Positions 34,495 through 45,850 of a DNA stretch of 64,000 nt are shown piece by piece (position 1 is the stretch's first letter; the number at the start of each line of letters is the position of its first letter). The notes under the pieces were generated by a model, which saw nothing but the letters and a program-made list of their open reading frames with translations, searched no databases and was not told the origin of the DNA. Source of the stretch: Branchipolynoe longqiensis. Its lineage: Eukaryota; Annelida; Polychaeta; Phyllodocida; Polynoidae. The position numbers were made by a program, and so were the translations under genes. The stretch is from NCBI GenBank assembly GCA_030323885.1, contig CM059187.1, positions 132,190,424 to 132,254,423 on the forward strand, written 5' to 3'.

Positions 34495-34830
34495 CAGTAC
34501 CACCCCGTTAAACCAAGCTTGGTTAAACCAAACGATCGGTTAATGCAAACTTTTTTCGGCGACCCTGCAAAATACTACCATTTATCATATCAAAAAGTCG
34601 GTGGGGCCTCAGATGACCATATAATCATATGCAAGTTTGGTTTAAAAGTACCGGAAATGTCCTGGGGCCTGAGAATTTTGTTTGAATTAACTGATAGTTT
34701 GGATTAACCGACTTTGGTTTAACCAACTTTTTTGATATGATAAATGATAGTATTTTGCCGGGCAGCCGAAAAAAGTTTGGATTAACCGATCGTTTGGTTT
34801 AACCGAGCTTGGTTTAATGGAGTTGTACTG
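34495..34830. mobile_element. Pogo/Tigger-like hairpin element downstream of DOMON gene 2 exon 3
   Basis: Starts CAGTACCACCCCGTTAAA, ends with the complement ...GTTGTACTG, and is flanked by TA. Complementarity continues through AAACGATCGGTTAAT, AACTTTTTTCGGC and ATTTATCATATCAAAAA, so nearly the whole 336 bp folds back. A partial relative starts at 34315. Confidence 0.8.
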
Positions 34831-34993
34831 TATATATATATATCGATATATATATATATTATTGAGTACTCAATTAAATTTGATTTAAAAGACCTAAGAG
34901 GATAATGCAAAGATAGGATAGTTTCATTATATATATGTATTAAAAATATATATCTAAATACATCTATATATAATATATATAGATATACAAGTA

Positions 34994-35143
34994 CAGTCAA
35001 ACCTCTCCAAATCGACCGACCATGGGACCGACTTTAGGTGGTCTATTTAGGGAGGTGGTCAGTTTAGGGAGTTAGAATATCCTCACAATGGTATTGTTGG
35101 GACCAAACATAAAGCGGTAGATTAAGCGATAGAAATACAACTG
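34994..35143. mobile_element. Pogo/Tigger-like short element 2
   Basis: CAGTCAAACCTCTCC at the left and TACAACTG at the right, TA-flanked. Interior words are CCGACC and TTTAGGGAGGTGGTC. Confidence 0.6.
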
Positions 35144-35308
35144 TATATAGATATACAACTATATAATATATAATATATATATAGCCTATATATAAACAGC
35201 AATATATATTGCCAAATACTCAATCAAGTTTAATGTAGAGGAAGACCTTCGGAGAATTCAAAGATAAGGATTGTTTCACCACATAAATATATAAAGATAT
35301 AATATATA

Positions 35309-35486
35309 CAGTAAAACCTCCCTAACCGACCACCTCCACATATCGACCACTCCCCTATATCGATAGCTTTAGTTGGGTCCCAACAATACCATTGTAACTA
35401 TATTCTACCTCCCTAAACCGACCACCTCCCTAAATGGACCACTTAAAGTCGGTCCCAAGGTCCGTCGATTTAGGGAGGTTTTACTG
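35309..35486. mobile_element. Pogo/Tigger-like short element 3
   Basis: Ends CAGTAAAACCTCCCTAA and its complement TTAGGGAGGTTTTACTG, TA-flanked. CCGACCACCTCCCTAAA words repeat inside. Confidence 0.75.
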
Positions 35487-35649
35487 TAATTATAAAGATG
35501 TATATCATGAAATTATCCTCATCTTTGCATTCTCCTTAGAGAGGCCTTAGAGGAAAGGCAGTGTTTGGCAATATAGCCTAGAGTCATTGACACTCGCCTG
35601 TGTACTCAATAGCGCGTCCCCCATCCTCTACCAATATTTATAAGCAGGC

Positions 35650-35919
35650 TTATGGCCGGTACACACCTACCGTTTACGATCGTTTTTCCGCACCCACCTG
35701 GCGTATACGATCTAAAACTGCCCAAAAGTCGTGAGGTGTGCACTCCCCTAGCACACTGACCGATTGCGATTCACGATTTTTAGGGCTAAAACGGTAGGTG
35801 TGCGCTAGCCTTACGATTGCGATTCGCGATTCGAAAAATGAATCGGCCCGTTTTCAGTTTTAAGCGGATCGGGAGTTTTAGTGCGCGAATCGTAAACGGT
35901 AGGTGTGTACCGGCCATAA
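35650..35919. mobile_element. MITE family F, copy 2
   Basis: TTATGGCCGGTACACACCTA and its perfect complement form the ends. The same GCGATTCG words fill the interior. Confidence 0.8.
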
Positions 35920-36039
35920 CTAAAGGTTAATTACTTCGCTCCGCTTTAAACTTGACCAAATAGTTTGACTGCTATCACTGCTTCGCCTGTGCTTTGGCTC
36001 TGGGAACGTCTACATTCCATCAGAATTACTGACGTATTG

Positions 36040-36415
36040 TGTTGTTGGTTGGTTGTTGGAGTTTTAGGTCCTGGCAACATCTAAGTTCATATCAGGACGG
36101 GTACCGACTAGTGACAGTGCACACTCATGCCGACTTTATAGGGCTGCCCCACTGGAAGACCAAGCCACCAACACCATGACCTGATATCTCACTCAGTCAC
36201 ATTATCATGACACTGAACCAACCAGTCCTTGCCTTATCCTAATTAGCTGCCAATAATGCCGAGCCCCTGGCTAGGAAGCGATGCATGTCAATATTTAAGT
36301 CATTGGTTTGACTCAACCAGGGTTCGAGCCCGTAGGTTCAAATTCCACGATCTACCAAAACGGGAGACGGACGCTCAACTCATTCGGCCATACCCTCTGG
36401 ACACGACGGGTTGTG
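36040..36415 (-). mobile_element. SINE S, full length, extended head
   Basis: A complete reverse copy carrying the GGGAGACGGACGCTC head subtype. It lies about 100 bp from an oppositely oriented copy at 36515. Confidence 0.75.
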
Positions 36416-36514
36416 TTCATAGGTGGCAGGCCTAGTGTGCTAAGCAGGTGAGAACACTCGTGCCGAAATCAACATCAGTCTAGAATTAACTTACTTAGTA
36501 CCCCCCCCCCCCCT

Positions 36515-36842
36515 CCGGGTGCGGTGGCCGAATCGGTGGAGCACGGGCCTCGCATGCAGGATATTGGAAGATTGGTTCCCAGTCGAGTCAAACCAATCAC
36601 TTATAAAATTGATACTTGTCGCTTCCTAACCTGGCGCTCGGCATTATTAGGATAGGGCAAGGACTGGTTAGCTCAGTATCAGGATAATATGACTGAGTGG
36701 GATATCAGGTCATGGTGCTTGTGACCTTATTTCCCAGTGAGGCAGCACTATAAAGTCACCATGAGTGCGCACTGTCACAAGTCGGTACCCATCCTGATAT
36801 GGTCTTAGACGGTGCCAGGATGTAAAACTCCAACAACCAACC
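36515..36842 (+). mobile_element. SINE S, full length, canonical head
   Basis: Head GGTGGCCGAATCGGTGGAGC with a box B-like GGTTCCCAGTC. The 3' end is GATGTAAAACTCCAACAACC. With the copy at 36040 it forms a large inverted pair. Confidence 0.75.
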
Positions 36843-36866
36843 AACTTAGTATCCCTCATCAGGGAC

Positions 36867-37359
36867 CCGGTGTTGCAGTTTCCATGGTACGCCAGTTTGC
36901 GAGGTACACATACATTCAAATGCATTGTCAATGGCCGTGAGCAAATCTTCATACAGAAAAAGTCTAATATCTCTCAAATTACACCACCTAGAAACAAACT
37001 GCTTGGCACACATACAGAAAACATATTCAACAAACAGATTATATTAAATTTATAAGGTTAGGGTTCTTGATTTCTATTAATTTTGAATAAAACTAATGTT
37101 TTGCACTGCACATACCGTCAAACTCAAGGCATTGTCAATGGTTGTGAGCAATCTTCATACAGAAAATACGGAAAAAGTGAAATATCTCTAAAACCACACA
37201 ACCTCAAAACAAATCACTTGGTACACATATAGAAAACATCTTTACCAAAAACATTATATTAAATTTATAAGGTTAGTGACGATGCTGTTAGATTTTGATG
37301 CATGCGCAGAAGCAATGTGTACCTCGCAAAATGGCGTACCATGGAAACTGCAACACCGG
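36867..37359. mobile_element. MITE family H, copy 3
   Basis: CCGGTGTTGCAGTTTCC and its complement begin inverted ends of about 28 bp with no mismatch, extending to GGTACGCCA. The interior is a pair of direct repeats containing GAGCAATCTTCATACAGAAA. Confidence 0.8.
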
Positions 37360-37391
37360 TAACTTGTCTAATCGCCTCACGGCTTAAGCTA

Positions 37392-37590
37392 AGGTTCCTT
37401 ACACGCGGTATGCGGTATGCGGTATGCGAATGCGATAAAAAATCGAAACGCCTTGAAGCCTATGGGGTATTTTCCTTACATGTGGTATGCGAATGCGAAT
37501 GCGAATGCAACAACTCGATCGGTCCCTGTAGCGATCGGTGCTCAGTCAATTGTGGCATGCGGCATGCGGTATGCGAATAGAAACCTCAGT
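37392..37590. repeat. TGCGAATGCG word array
   Basis: Reiterated GCGGTATGCG and GCGAATGCG lie between TTCCTTACACGCGG and an inverted-like CCTCAGTCACAC. It is probably a worn word-iterated MITE next to family H copy 3. Confidence 0.45.
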
Positions 37591-37729
37591 CACACATGTC
37601 CATTAGTTTTAGACTAGGAGAGGCGACTGATCATTACGGAATGGTCACACACAGGGGTGCTGATGGGAAACATATGGTAGTGGTGGTGGTGGGGAGACGC
37701 TTGCCGCTTACCGCGTAGAAGGAATCCTC

Positions 37730-38010
37730 CCTGTATGGTTGTTGAACCTACCCTGTGTATGTATGTGTAAGTGCATTGCCTGTATATATGTAATTGTAAG
37801 CATTAGAAGACTTACAATTCCAGGGGGACGAGTGTAGTAGTGTGCACTGACCTCTCATGCAAGTAACCACATAGACAGGTAGGCATGGGTCGTGTGTTGA
37901 TATCAGGGAGCATAGGTGGTGTAATGGTCAGCACAGTGGCCCGGAATGCAAAGAGATGTGGGTTCGAGTCCCACTCTAGGCGCAATATTTCCCATTTTCA
38001 TCACCCCCAT
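37730..38010 (+). mobile_element. SINE family T, second copy with preceding tail piece
   Basis: TGTATGGTTGTTGAACCTAC at 37731 matches the family tail, and the leader GTGCACTGACCTCTCATGC (about 37843) precedes the tRNA-like head GGTGGTGTAATGGTCAGC ... GGGTTCGAGTCCC. The head resembles a tRNA but has no proper acceptor-stem pairing that I can see. Confidence 0.5.
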
Positions 38011-38196
38011 GACACACATAATAAGGGAAAATGTGTATCTGGAATACTTTAGTGTGGATTCCTTTGTGAGGGGAGAGAGCTGTTCTTTGGGGGGGGGGGG
38101 GGGTTCTTGGTGTTTTTTTTACAAGGAGAGAGATAATTGGAAGTAGAAAGAAGTGGCCTGTTATATATTCTACCCTACCAATACCTGTGGATGTTA

Positions 38197-38551
38197 CTTA
38201 AAGTTGCATAGTCCGATGATTTTGAGTTTTTGACATTTTCTGGAGATAAATGCATGGAGTTGATCGTTAGGGTGTACCGTACCTTACCTTGAAGTAACTT
38301 TTATTTTAAATGGCCAATTTTGAGATATTTGAAATACAACCATGCAAAATTAATTTTGGCAAGCATGCGAAAATTCTGACACCATAGCCTTCTGCAGTTA
38401 TAGCTTCTATTCAATTACCTCAGTATTCCCTTATGTTTGGTGCCAAATGTTTAATAAGTGCACCAGTATGTAAGTTAGATATGTAGAATCAAATTGAGAT
38501 AATTGTGACAGTTTTGAAAATTTGATGATTTCATAGGACTATGCAACTTTA
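38197..38551 (+). mobile_element. MITE family A
   Basis: Left TTAA|AGTTGCATAGTCCGATG; right ATAGGACTATGCAACTTTAG. Confidence 0.75.
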
Positions 38552-38807
38552 GTAATATTTAGCAGAGTCTTGTCGCGGGAGTGTTAAAGATCATTAAATG
38601 CGGCTGTAGTTATGAAATGGTGCCCTGATATTAATGCTTTGCTTGCTAATTATTATATAACATAAGATCAGTATTGCGCGAAGTAGGAGAAAACAATTGA
38701 CTGAGCCTATATCGAGCAGTGCAATATCCTCACAAGTTCTGACCTGTAAACTGCTTCCCTCAAAGACATCACATTTCACTCACATTACTTTCCACATAAT
38801 GTCTTTT

Positions 38808-38998
38808 ACTCAATCAATCAATGGGTGCCATCTTCTCGAAGAAGGCTGGCTGCAATGGACCTCCATCTCTTCCTGTCATTCGTTCCTCTCACGCATTCCG
38901 CATAGCTCATTGCTGTCCACTCAGTGATGTTGTCCATCCATGTTGTTCTCCTTCTCCCTCTTGGTCTTTTCCCTTCTATCTTCCCTTCTACTAGTTCT
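38808..38998 (-). mobile_element. 3' end of another LINE family
   Basis: The minus strand encodes GKRPRGRRRTTWMDNITEW followed by SYAECV and a basic RKRWR, the typical extreme C-terminus of RTE/CFDP2-like LINE proteins. It then ends in a TTGA-repeat tail at about 38808-38822. It differs from the 61-kb LINE, so a second family is present. Confidence 0.65.
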
Positions 38999-39029
38999 TT
39001 TCCCTTCTATCTTCTCTTCTACTAGTTCT

Positions 39030-39390
39030 AGATAAAAGATTCACCCCTATCCAGCAATGGGGTGAACGAGAGCCCTGCCTAAGTTCGAGCCAAAGCTACT
39101 TCATTAGGAATTAACTATAAATATGCTGCAGTGTTTGATATATTTTGGCTTAAAGTTTATAAATTGGGAGAGAATGCAAAATAGGAAAAGATGGCGGCCA
39201 CAGAAAGCTCTTGATTCCACTTTTAAAATGTAAGAATCTACATGATTTCATCAATTATTCACCTCCAAAAGTAGTAGATAAGTATTTGATTAATATATCA
39301 AGTTCATTAGATTGCAAAATTATGTGTTTATTTCTATAACTCAGCCTTCTAACACTTTTTCTAATGGCTTCCACCCTGCCTCAAGGATGT
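39030..39390. mobile_element. MITE family C, diverged copy
   Basis: The left end TAGATAAAAGATTCACCCC is good. Interior matches include GAGAGAATGCAAAATAGG and AAGATGGCGGCC. The right end is eroded. Confidence 0.6.
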
Positions 39391-39454
39391 TTCGCCTGTA
39401 CTATTACATATGTGGCCAACTTCTTTTATGCTTTGCGAGTGTAATCGCTCATCT

Positions 39455-39538
39455 TCATCATCATGATGATGCTGTCGGTCGCGATGCGACAAAGACTGCT
39501 TTCATTACTTGACTGCCGCTCTCCATTTAGCTCTCTTA
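39455..39538 (-). mobile_element. 80-bp 3' end of the RTE-like LINE
   Basis: This stretch of about 80 bp matches the last bases of the LINE at 63.4 kb in reverse, including GCGATGCGACAAAGACTGC and the ATG repeats. It is a severely 5'-truncated copy. Confidence 0.75.
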
Positions 39539-39539
39539 G

Positions 39540-40760
39540 CAGGGTAGAAACCGCCCATCAGTAATTTGTTCACATGAAAAAGGAGAAATCAGAAGTACAA
39601 TACTTATGAGGTGCTTTCCCCATTTAAAAATAACACAGATACATTGCTTATACCATAGATATAATAAATAGAAAAATAAAAGTTAAAAGCATATGAGTAA
39701 GTCAGGAACAGTTTTTACCTTGTCTGCAATTCGCTCCCCCATTATTCTGACATTCATGCTATACTTCCAGATAAATGGCAATACAGACCCAGTGAAACTA
39801 TCGCCCATGCTGTTGGTGATCGTCGCAATTGCACTCATGTTAATGTCATAGATTTAATACTAAAGTTGGCATTGCATCATCAAATCATCGAAAGCCTTCC
39901 AGCCTTTGGCAGCCAACAACGGAGTGTTTATGTAACCACCAAGATCAACCATGTTATGAAATATTTGTGATCTATTTAGATGTAATTAATATGCAAAGTA
40001 TGCTATTGCTGTGCATTTTATGATTGACATGAATGATATGAGTTCAAGGCACTTATTGCTGGTTTTAATCTGTGAATGTAGCGCATTCTGATAACGCATG
40101 TAGCTATTAATACTTCGCCAATTGTTCATCATATTAACCTTATAGTAAAAATGTGCTCAGCAATAGAAACAAACGTCGGTGTGATGTATTATGCTGGGCA
40201 AATCTAAATTATTGTTACCTCCCACAAAATTCCTTTAAATACTTTGACGATGACGAGGTAATTGTGTAGAACACCTGCATAGTTGCGTTTGATTAATATT
40301 TGAGTGACAGAGCAAGAGACTTTGAACATGGTATTCAATCTAAGATTTTCTACATCAAGTTATAATTGAATACTAATAATTATTGGAGATCTGGGTACCT
40401 AAAGTAGTGACTAAGTGGTACAGGGTTTTGCATCAATTAATCATCCTTTCTGATAGATTATATAATTGTGGTGAGAAACTGAGCATGTTCTAAGCGATGT
40501 TCAATTGTTACAATATGCCTAAAGTCCGCCTCATCATAAGCGACAATTCGGCCCCTTTCTAACTGAATGAGAATGGCAATTTCGCTTTCAAGTTCCAGTC
40601 AAATCATCATGATATTAACTAAACCAATATTAATTTCTTGTTCAGTTCATCCTTTGGTGCACCATTCCACAATTCCTTTTCCAAATTTCTAAAATTTGAA
40701 AAGCTCTGAAAACTGAAATATTAATGTGCTTGTTTATGATTCATTTGAAGTTGTATATGC
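39540..40760. other. Non-coding stretch without recognised features
   Basis: AT-rich sequence without long open frames, tandem repeats or recognisable ends of the element families seen elsewhere in the window. Confidence 0.5.
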
Positions 40761-40763
40761 CTA

Positions 40764-41106
40764 AAGCTGCACAGTCCGATGAAAACATCAACTTTTCAAA
40801 ACCATAACATTGACCTAGATTTGATTCTACATATCTAACTTAGATACTGGTGCATTTATTAAACATGTGCCACCATATAGAAGGGAATACTGAGGCAATT
40901 TAATAGAATCTATTACTGCAGAAGCCTATGGTGTCATAGTTTTGGCATGCTTGACAACATTAATTTAGCATGTTTACACTTCCGATATTTTAAGAGTTAG
41001 CCATTTAAAATAAAAGTTACTTCAAACTAAGGTAAGGTAGATCATTCAACCTAATAAATTGATCTCGGAAAATGACAAAAACTCAAAACCATCGGACTAC
41101 GCAACT
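40764..41106 (-). mobile_element. MITE family A, reverse copy
   Basis: Ends AGCTGCACAGTCCGATG and CATCGGACTACGCAACT. Flanking TTAA is worn to CTAA on both sides. Confidence 0.75.
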
Positions 41107-41669
41107 CTAAGTTTGACCAAATGTTTTTTTTGGAAATAAAATTTACTAAAGTATTTAATGGTCTATTATTGTCCCATTATTTCACTTACCGCATAGGCCT
41201 ACTACTATATAAATAAACTTAATCGAATTTGTATTTTTTATTTATCCCATTTTGTGTGAGTATCCATACGTTTGTACTGCAGTATTAATATTTGATAATG
41301 GGCTGCTGCTCCACACCCCACAGTAGGCACTACTTTTATTCTGAAATCCGAAAACTTCTGAATTTTGAAACACAACTGGTCCCAAGCATTTCGGTTACGG
41401 GTAAAGGATATGGTGTGTACAACTGCAAGTTTCCCAGTTATATATTAGCGGAGTGAAGACCTTGGTAGGTTGTAACGCCTCACCCAGGTCATGTTATTTT
41501 GTATAAGATTATGTAGCACCTTGATAATTGGATTCCCTACACATTTGCAGAAGTATATGTAATCCAGTTCCAACAATGCTATATTGATAAAAGAGGGACC
41601 GTAAAATAGCAGAGGGGGTGCGGCGTCCACTACCTCTGCCACGAATCCCCAACGGAGTTTGTTTGTTTG

Positions 41670-41960
41670 TTGTTTGTTGGAGTTTTACCTACTGGCAACA
41701 TATAAGGTAATATCAGGATGAGTACCGACTTGTGACAGTGCCCACTCATGACGACGTTATAGTGCTGGCCCACTGGGGGAGCAGGCCACCAGTGCCATAC
41801 CCAATTTCCCACTCAATCACATTATCATGACAGTGAGCTAACCAGTCCTTGCCCTATCCTAATAATGCCGAGCGCCAGGCTGGTATCAAGTATCAATTCA
41901 GTAAGTCATTGGTTTGACGAGGCCGGGTTTTGAACTCCCAACCTTCCGCACTGTAAGTCG
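41670..41960 (-). mobile_element. SINE S, head truncated
   Basis: The reverse copy begins GTTTTACCTACTGGCAACAT and fades in the head. Two strongly diverged plus-strand copies follow at about 42015-42190 and 42300-42470. Confidence 0.6.
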
Positions 41961-42553
41961 ACCATGATAAACTAGGGACTCAAAATTAACACTTGCATGG
42001 CTGCAATAGAACAATGACTGGTTTGTTCAGTTTCAGGATAACATGACTGAGTGGGATATTTTCTCATGGTGCCGATAACGTTGCTGTATCTCAGCGGTTC
42101 AGCACTATAAAGCCTCATTACTGTGCACTGTCACCATTCTACATCCCTCCTGATGTGACCTATAATGTAATTAGGGCTTTAAGACCTTCCAATCCCTCAT
42201 TGGCAAAGTTTCTCTAAATCTGAATAGCTTTTGATGGGGTCGATTTATTGAAGTAACATTAATAATGGTTGCCTCCTTGGCAATACCAGGATTGGGGAAG
42301 CACTTATTGGCTCAGCGTGGGACAATGTGACTGAGTCGCATAGTAGGTCATGCCACCAGAGTTACCTATAGGAGCACTATAAAGCCACCATGACCGCCTA
42401 CTCTCACAAGGAGGCCACCATCCTGATAGGACGTCATATGTTGCCAGGACGTAAAACCCCAATAAATGAACTGATTTAGATGTCTCGTGCATGGCGCTGA
42501 CGATGAAGGTAGATGGGGCGGCACCCTGTTCGTGACTTCTTGTCGTCCCAGGA

Positions 42554-43547
42554 GGCCGGTGTAGGGCGTTCAAAACACTACCCCGTTCAGAACACTACGG
42601 TAGTGTTTTGAACCTAGGTTCAAAACACTACCGTAGTATTTTGAGCTTAGGTTCAAAACACTACTGTTAAATTCAAAACACTACCCCTACGTACGTTGAA
42701 AACACTACCCAAGTTCAAAACACTTTTATTGTTTTATGTCCTAGCAACATCTAAGGTCATATCAGGACGGCGCACCAAACCTTTACCAGAAGGTCAGCCG
42801 CACGCTACCAATACATTGCGTTGACGCCAAAAAGTTTGACGGGTCTCGATGATTAAAAGTGATTTTGCGCGTTGGCTGTGCACCAGCGAGAAGCGTCATA
42901 ATGTGCAGCACCATTATGCTTCCTGACGTATCCCTACGTTGCGATAAAAAAATCACACACGTCGACACGCGTTGGCGAGAAACGTCGTAATGAGACAGCC
43001 CCATAACATAGCCATAACGTTGGCACCCACGCGTTGTTGCATGTCCAATTTTGTGTGCAAGCGCAACACTTTCGACGTGCGATGACGCGCGCCACCGATC
43101 CTCGCCGACCGTCGCCGTCCATCAACGAATACAAACGCGCGCGTCATCGCATGTCGAAAATATAAAAATTCGCCCATGAGTGTGCACTGTCACAAGTCGG
43201 TGCCCACCCTAATATGACCTTAGATGTTGCTAGGACATAAAACAACAATCAACAACAACCCCTACTGCCCCACCTTACTGCATTCTGCCCCACCTTACTG
43301 CATACTGCATCAAGTTACTACAAATGAAACTGAATATGCAGCATTTATAACATATTTTTTAGAGTAGTGTTTTGAACTTAGGGGTAGTGTTTTGAACTTA
43401 ATGATAGTGTTTTGAGCATGGCCACAGTAGTGTTTTGAACCTACCTTTAACTAGGTTCAAAACACTACGGTAGTGTTTTGAACCTAGGTTCAAACACTAC
43501 AGTAGTGTTTTCAACCTGGTTAAACACTACCGTAGTGTTTTGGCTGT
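42554..43547. repeat. GTTCAAAACACTAC palindromic word array, split by other inserts
   Basis: Left block 42568-42731 and right block 43365-43547 consist of about a dozen variants of GTTCAAAACACTACC and its complement. The adjacent left border reads CCGGTGTAGGGCG, like families D and H. SINE S tails and family E pieces fill the centre. Confidence 0.6.
42787..43170. mobile_element. Word-iterated MITE family E, broken pieces
   Basis: It contains the terminal motif twice (AAGCGTCATAATGTGCAGCACC, AACGTCGTAATGAGACAGCCCC), GCGTTGGC words and a worn core at 43048-43069. The outer ends are not both present. SINE S tail fragments in opposite orientation lie on each side. Confidence 0.55.
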
Positions 43548-43959
43548 GTGAACTTACTACCCTGCTGAATCATGTTACGTCAACAACGCGCACACGGATT
43601 CCTTTCATCAACAATTCACCCCACCCTCATTCATTCCTACAGTAGTTTGAACATGTTTTCTATATTATAGCTACTCCATATATATAAATTGCGTCCAAGT
43701 ATGGATATACTACATCCATTAATCCATTTTATTGTCTTTCTAATACTAACAGTTTTATTGATTTATACTATTTTTATTCGGTTGACTTTTTTTTTTACTC
43801 CTGTTGACATTCAGCACACTGAACTTATGCGAATTTGTACAGATGCAATGATAGCAAATTTGTGTATGATCAGATTAGATCTGCCGAAGGTGTACCTTTA
43901 TATTCTGGTTAAGAGAATTTAGAGCAGGTGTACATCCAATATAATAACATGCTGACAGA

Positions 43960-44300
43960 CCAGACGAGATGGCCGAATGAGTTAGAGCGTCTGTCTCCCG
44001 TGTTAGTAGATCGTGGGGTCATGGGTTCGAACCCTGGTCGAGTCAAACCAATGACTTCAAAATTTATACTTGTCGCTTCCTAGCCTGGCGCTCGGCATTA
44101 TTAGGATAAGACAAGGACTGGTTGGCTCAGGGTCAGGATAATGTGACTGAGTGGGATATCAGGTCATGGTGCTGGCGGCCTGGTCTTCCAGTGGGGCAGC
44201 ACTATAAGGTCGCCATGAGTGCGCACTGTCACAAGTCGGTACCCATCCTGATATGACGTTAGAAGTTGCTAGGACGTAAAACAACAAGAAACAAACAAAC
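43960..44300 (+). mobile_element. SINE S, full length
   Basis: Head GACGAGATGGCCGAATGAG with box B-like GGTTCGAACCC, complete body, and tail ACGTAAAACAACAAG. Confidence 0.75.
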
Positions 44301-44400
44301 ATGCTGACATAATCTTGATATAGCATTCCTTGATATAAATTAATGGTCACTATCATTGATAGATTGCCTTTGCAGAATCCAAATCGGGCACATCGTTTAA

Positions 44401-44754
44401 AGTTGTATAATCTGGAAGTTTTTAGTTTCTGCCATATTTATCTTACATATAAATACAATGTGAAGATGTTGGGTTGAGCATCATAATCGAATTTGTGTTA
44501 ATTGGAAGTAACATTTATGTTAAAGGATTAACTTTGGATATATTTGAAGTAGAGACAAACAAATTAAATGTTGGTGTGCAGACCAACATGCTGGAAATTG
44601 GCTTTGTTTATGCATGTTTAGGCATAGCGTATAAACACCAAACTACAGTACATCTTAAAATAAATGCGCTAGTATCTAATTTTGATATATAGGATCAAAT
44701 CTAGGTAAGTGTTTTGGTTTCGAAAATATGATGCGTTCATAGGCACGATGCAGC
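44401..44754 (+). mobile_element. MITE family A, diverged
   Basis: Ends AGTTGTATAATCTGG and TAGGCACGATGCAGCTTTA. It lies at the border of the DIRS-like remnant. Confidence 0.65.
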
Positions 44755-44877
44755 TTTACTTCGGTAATAACAAGTAGCATGTAGACATTGGTGAACCTTT
44801 TCTCTCAGCTATAATTATCAAAAATGATTTTAAAATGGTAAGTATGTTTTCTCTATAAATCCACATTTGTGCTGAAA

Positions 44878-45850
44878 AGACTGTGTGGGTCTGACTGAAA
44901 TAGCCCCAGCCGTGTGATGATGCGTCGGTATAGACACATGTGTCCACCGATCTGGGGCAGTAATCGCTTACCGTTCCCCCTAAGTTAGTTAGCCAAAAGT
45001 CAAAGGTGGGTGCACTTTTTTGTGTAGCCTCCCTTGTTCTGTCTGAGATTCCAATTCAGGGCCCTTGATATTACTTTAGTTCTGATTCTTGCCCAGGTGT
45101 TTCCTGGGTCTGTAGCCACCAGTCTCCCCAATAGTGTGGCGAGTATTTTTATCATTAAGTTTTCTTTTTATAGTACTTCTCCAATGAACTCCTTTAGTTC
45201 CTCCCCATTCTTGAGTGGTACATGTACTCGTAAGGTCACCGTATCAATTTTGAATCCTAGAAACAGCAGGTCCTTAGTGGGCTCTAGTACAGACTTCTCC
45301 CTGTTTATTGGGAAGCCTAGTATTTCCAGCAACTCTAGTGTTTTTTAACTGCCCACTCGACCTCCCCCTCAGTTCTACCTATTATGATTGTATTGTCGAT
45401 GTAGAAGCATAGTAATATATTATGTACCATGCATAGGTGACTCATAACCACTCTCATAATTTTCGTGAACATTCTCGGTCCCAAACTCAGACCATTGGGT
45501 AGCACCCAGAACCGATACCTTCTACCCTCATGAACAAATTGCAATAAATCCCTGTCTGGTGGAGCAATTTCCAAGCTGTGGTATGCCTGTGATATGTCTA
45601 TGCTAGCTACCCAGGTGCCCTTGTGCATGAATTGCATCACATTACATAACTGATCCATCTTAAAATGTCTGTACACCACGTGTTTGTTTAGTTTTGAAAG
45701 GTTTAGTATGGGCCTTAAGAAGAGGTGTCAGACAAACATTCTGTCACTCTCCTCTGCGAGTTCGATCACATTTTGGTCCATCATTGCACGTATCTTCCCC
45801 ATCAATAATTCATTCTCCCCTTTTTGTCCGAGCAGGGAGTACTACCTTGT
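44878..45850 (-). pseudogene. Reverse transcriptase/RNase H remnant of the DIRS-like element
   Basis: The 45335-45679 segment has the RT palm motif SIDISQAYHSL (first catalytic Asp), then LPNGLSLGPRMFTK, typical of DIRS-type RTs, and YIDN where YxDD is expected. The connection follows in another frame (about 45020-45330) with a LLFLGFKID-like segment. TDASSHGWG near 44.93 kb is the start of RNase H. Frame changes at about 45.68 and 45.33 kb and the Asp-to-Asn change argue against activity. Confidence 0.65.

Noticed and set aside
34782..35000. 72-codon minus-strand ORF
   Set aside because: It covers the end of the pogo-like hairpin and AT-rich simple sequence only.
43970..44045. Genuine tRNA gene
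   Set aside because: Boxes A and B are present, but the sequence continues into the SINE S body and the arms do not fold into a proper cloverleaf. It is a SINE head. The same applies to 29700-29768, 36515-36590 and 37920-37975.
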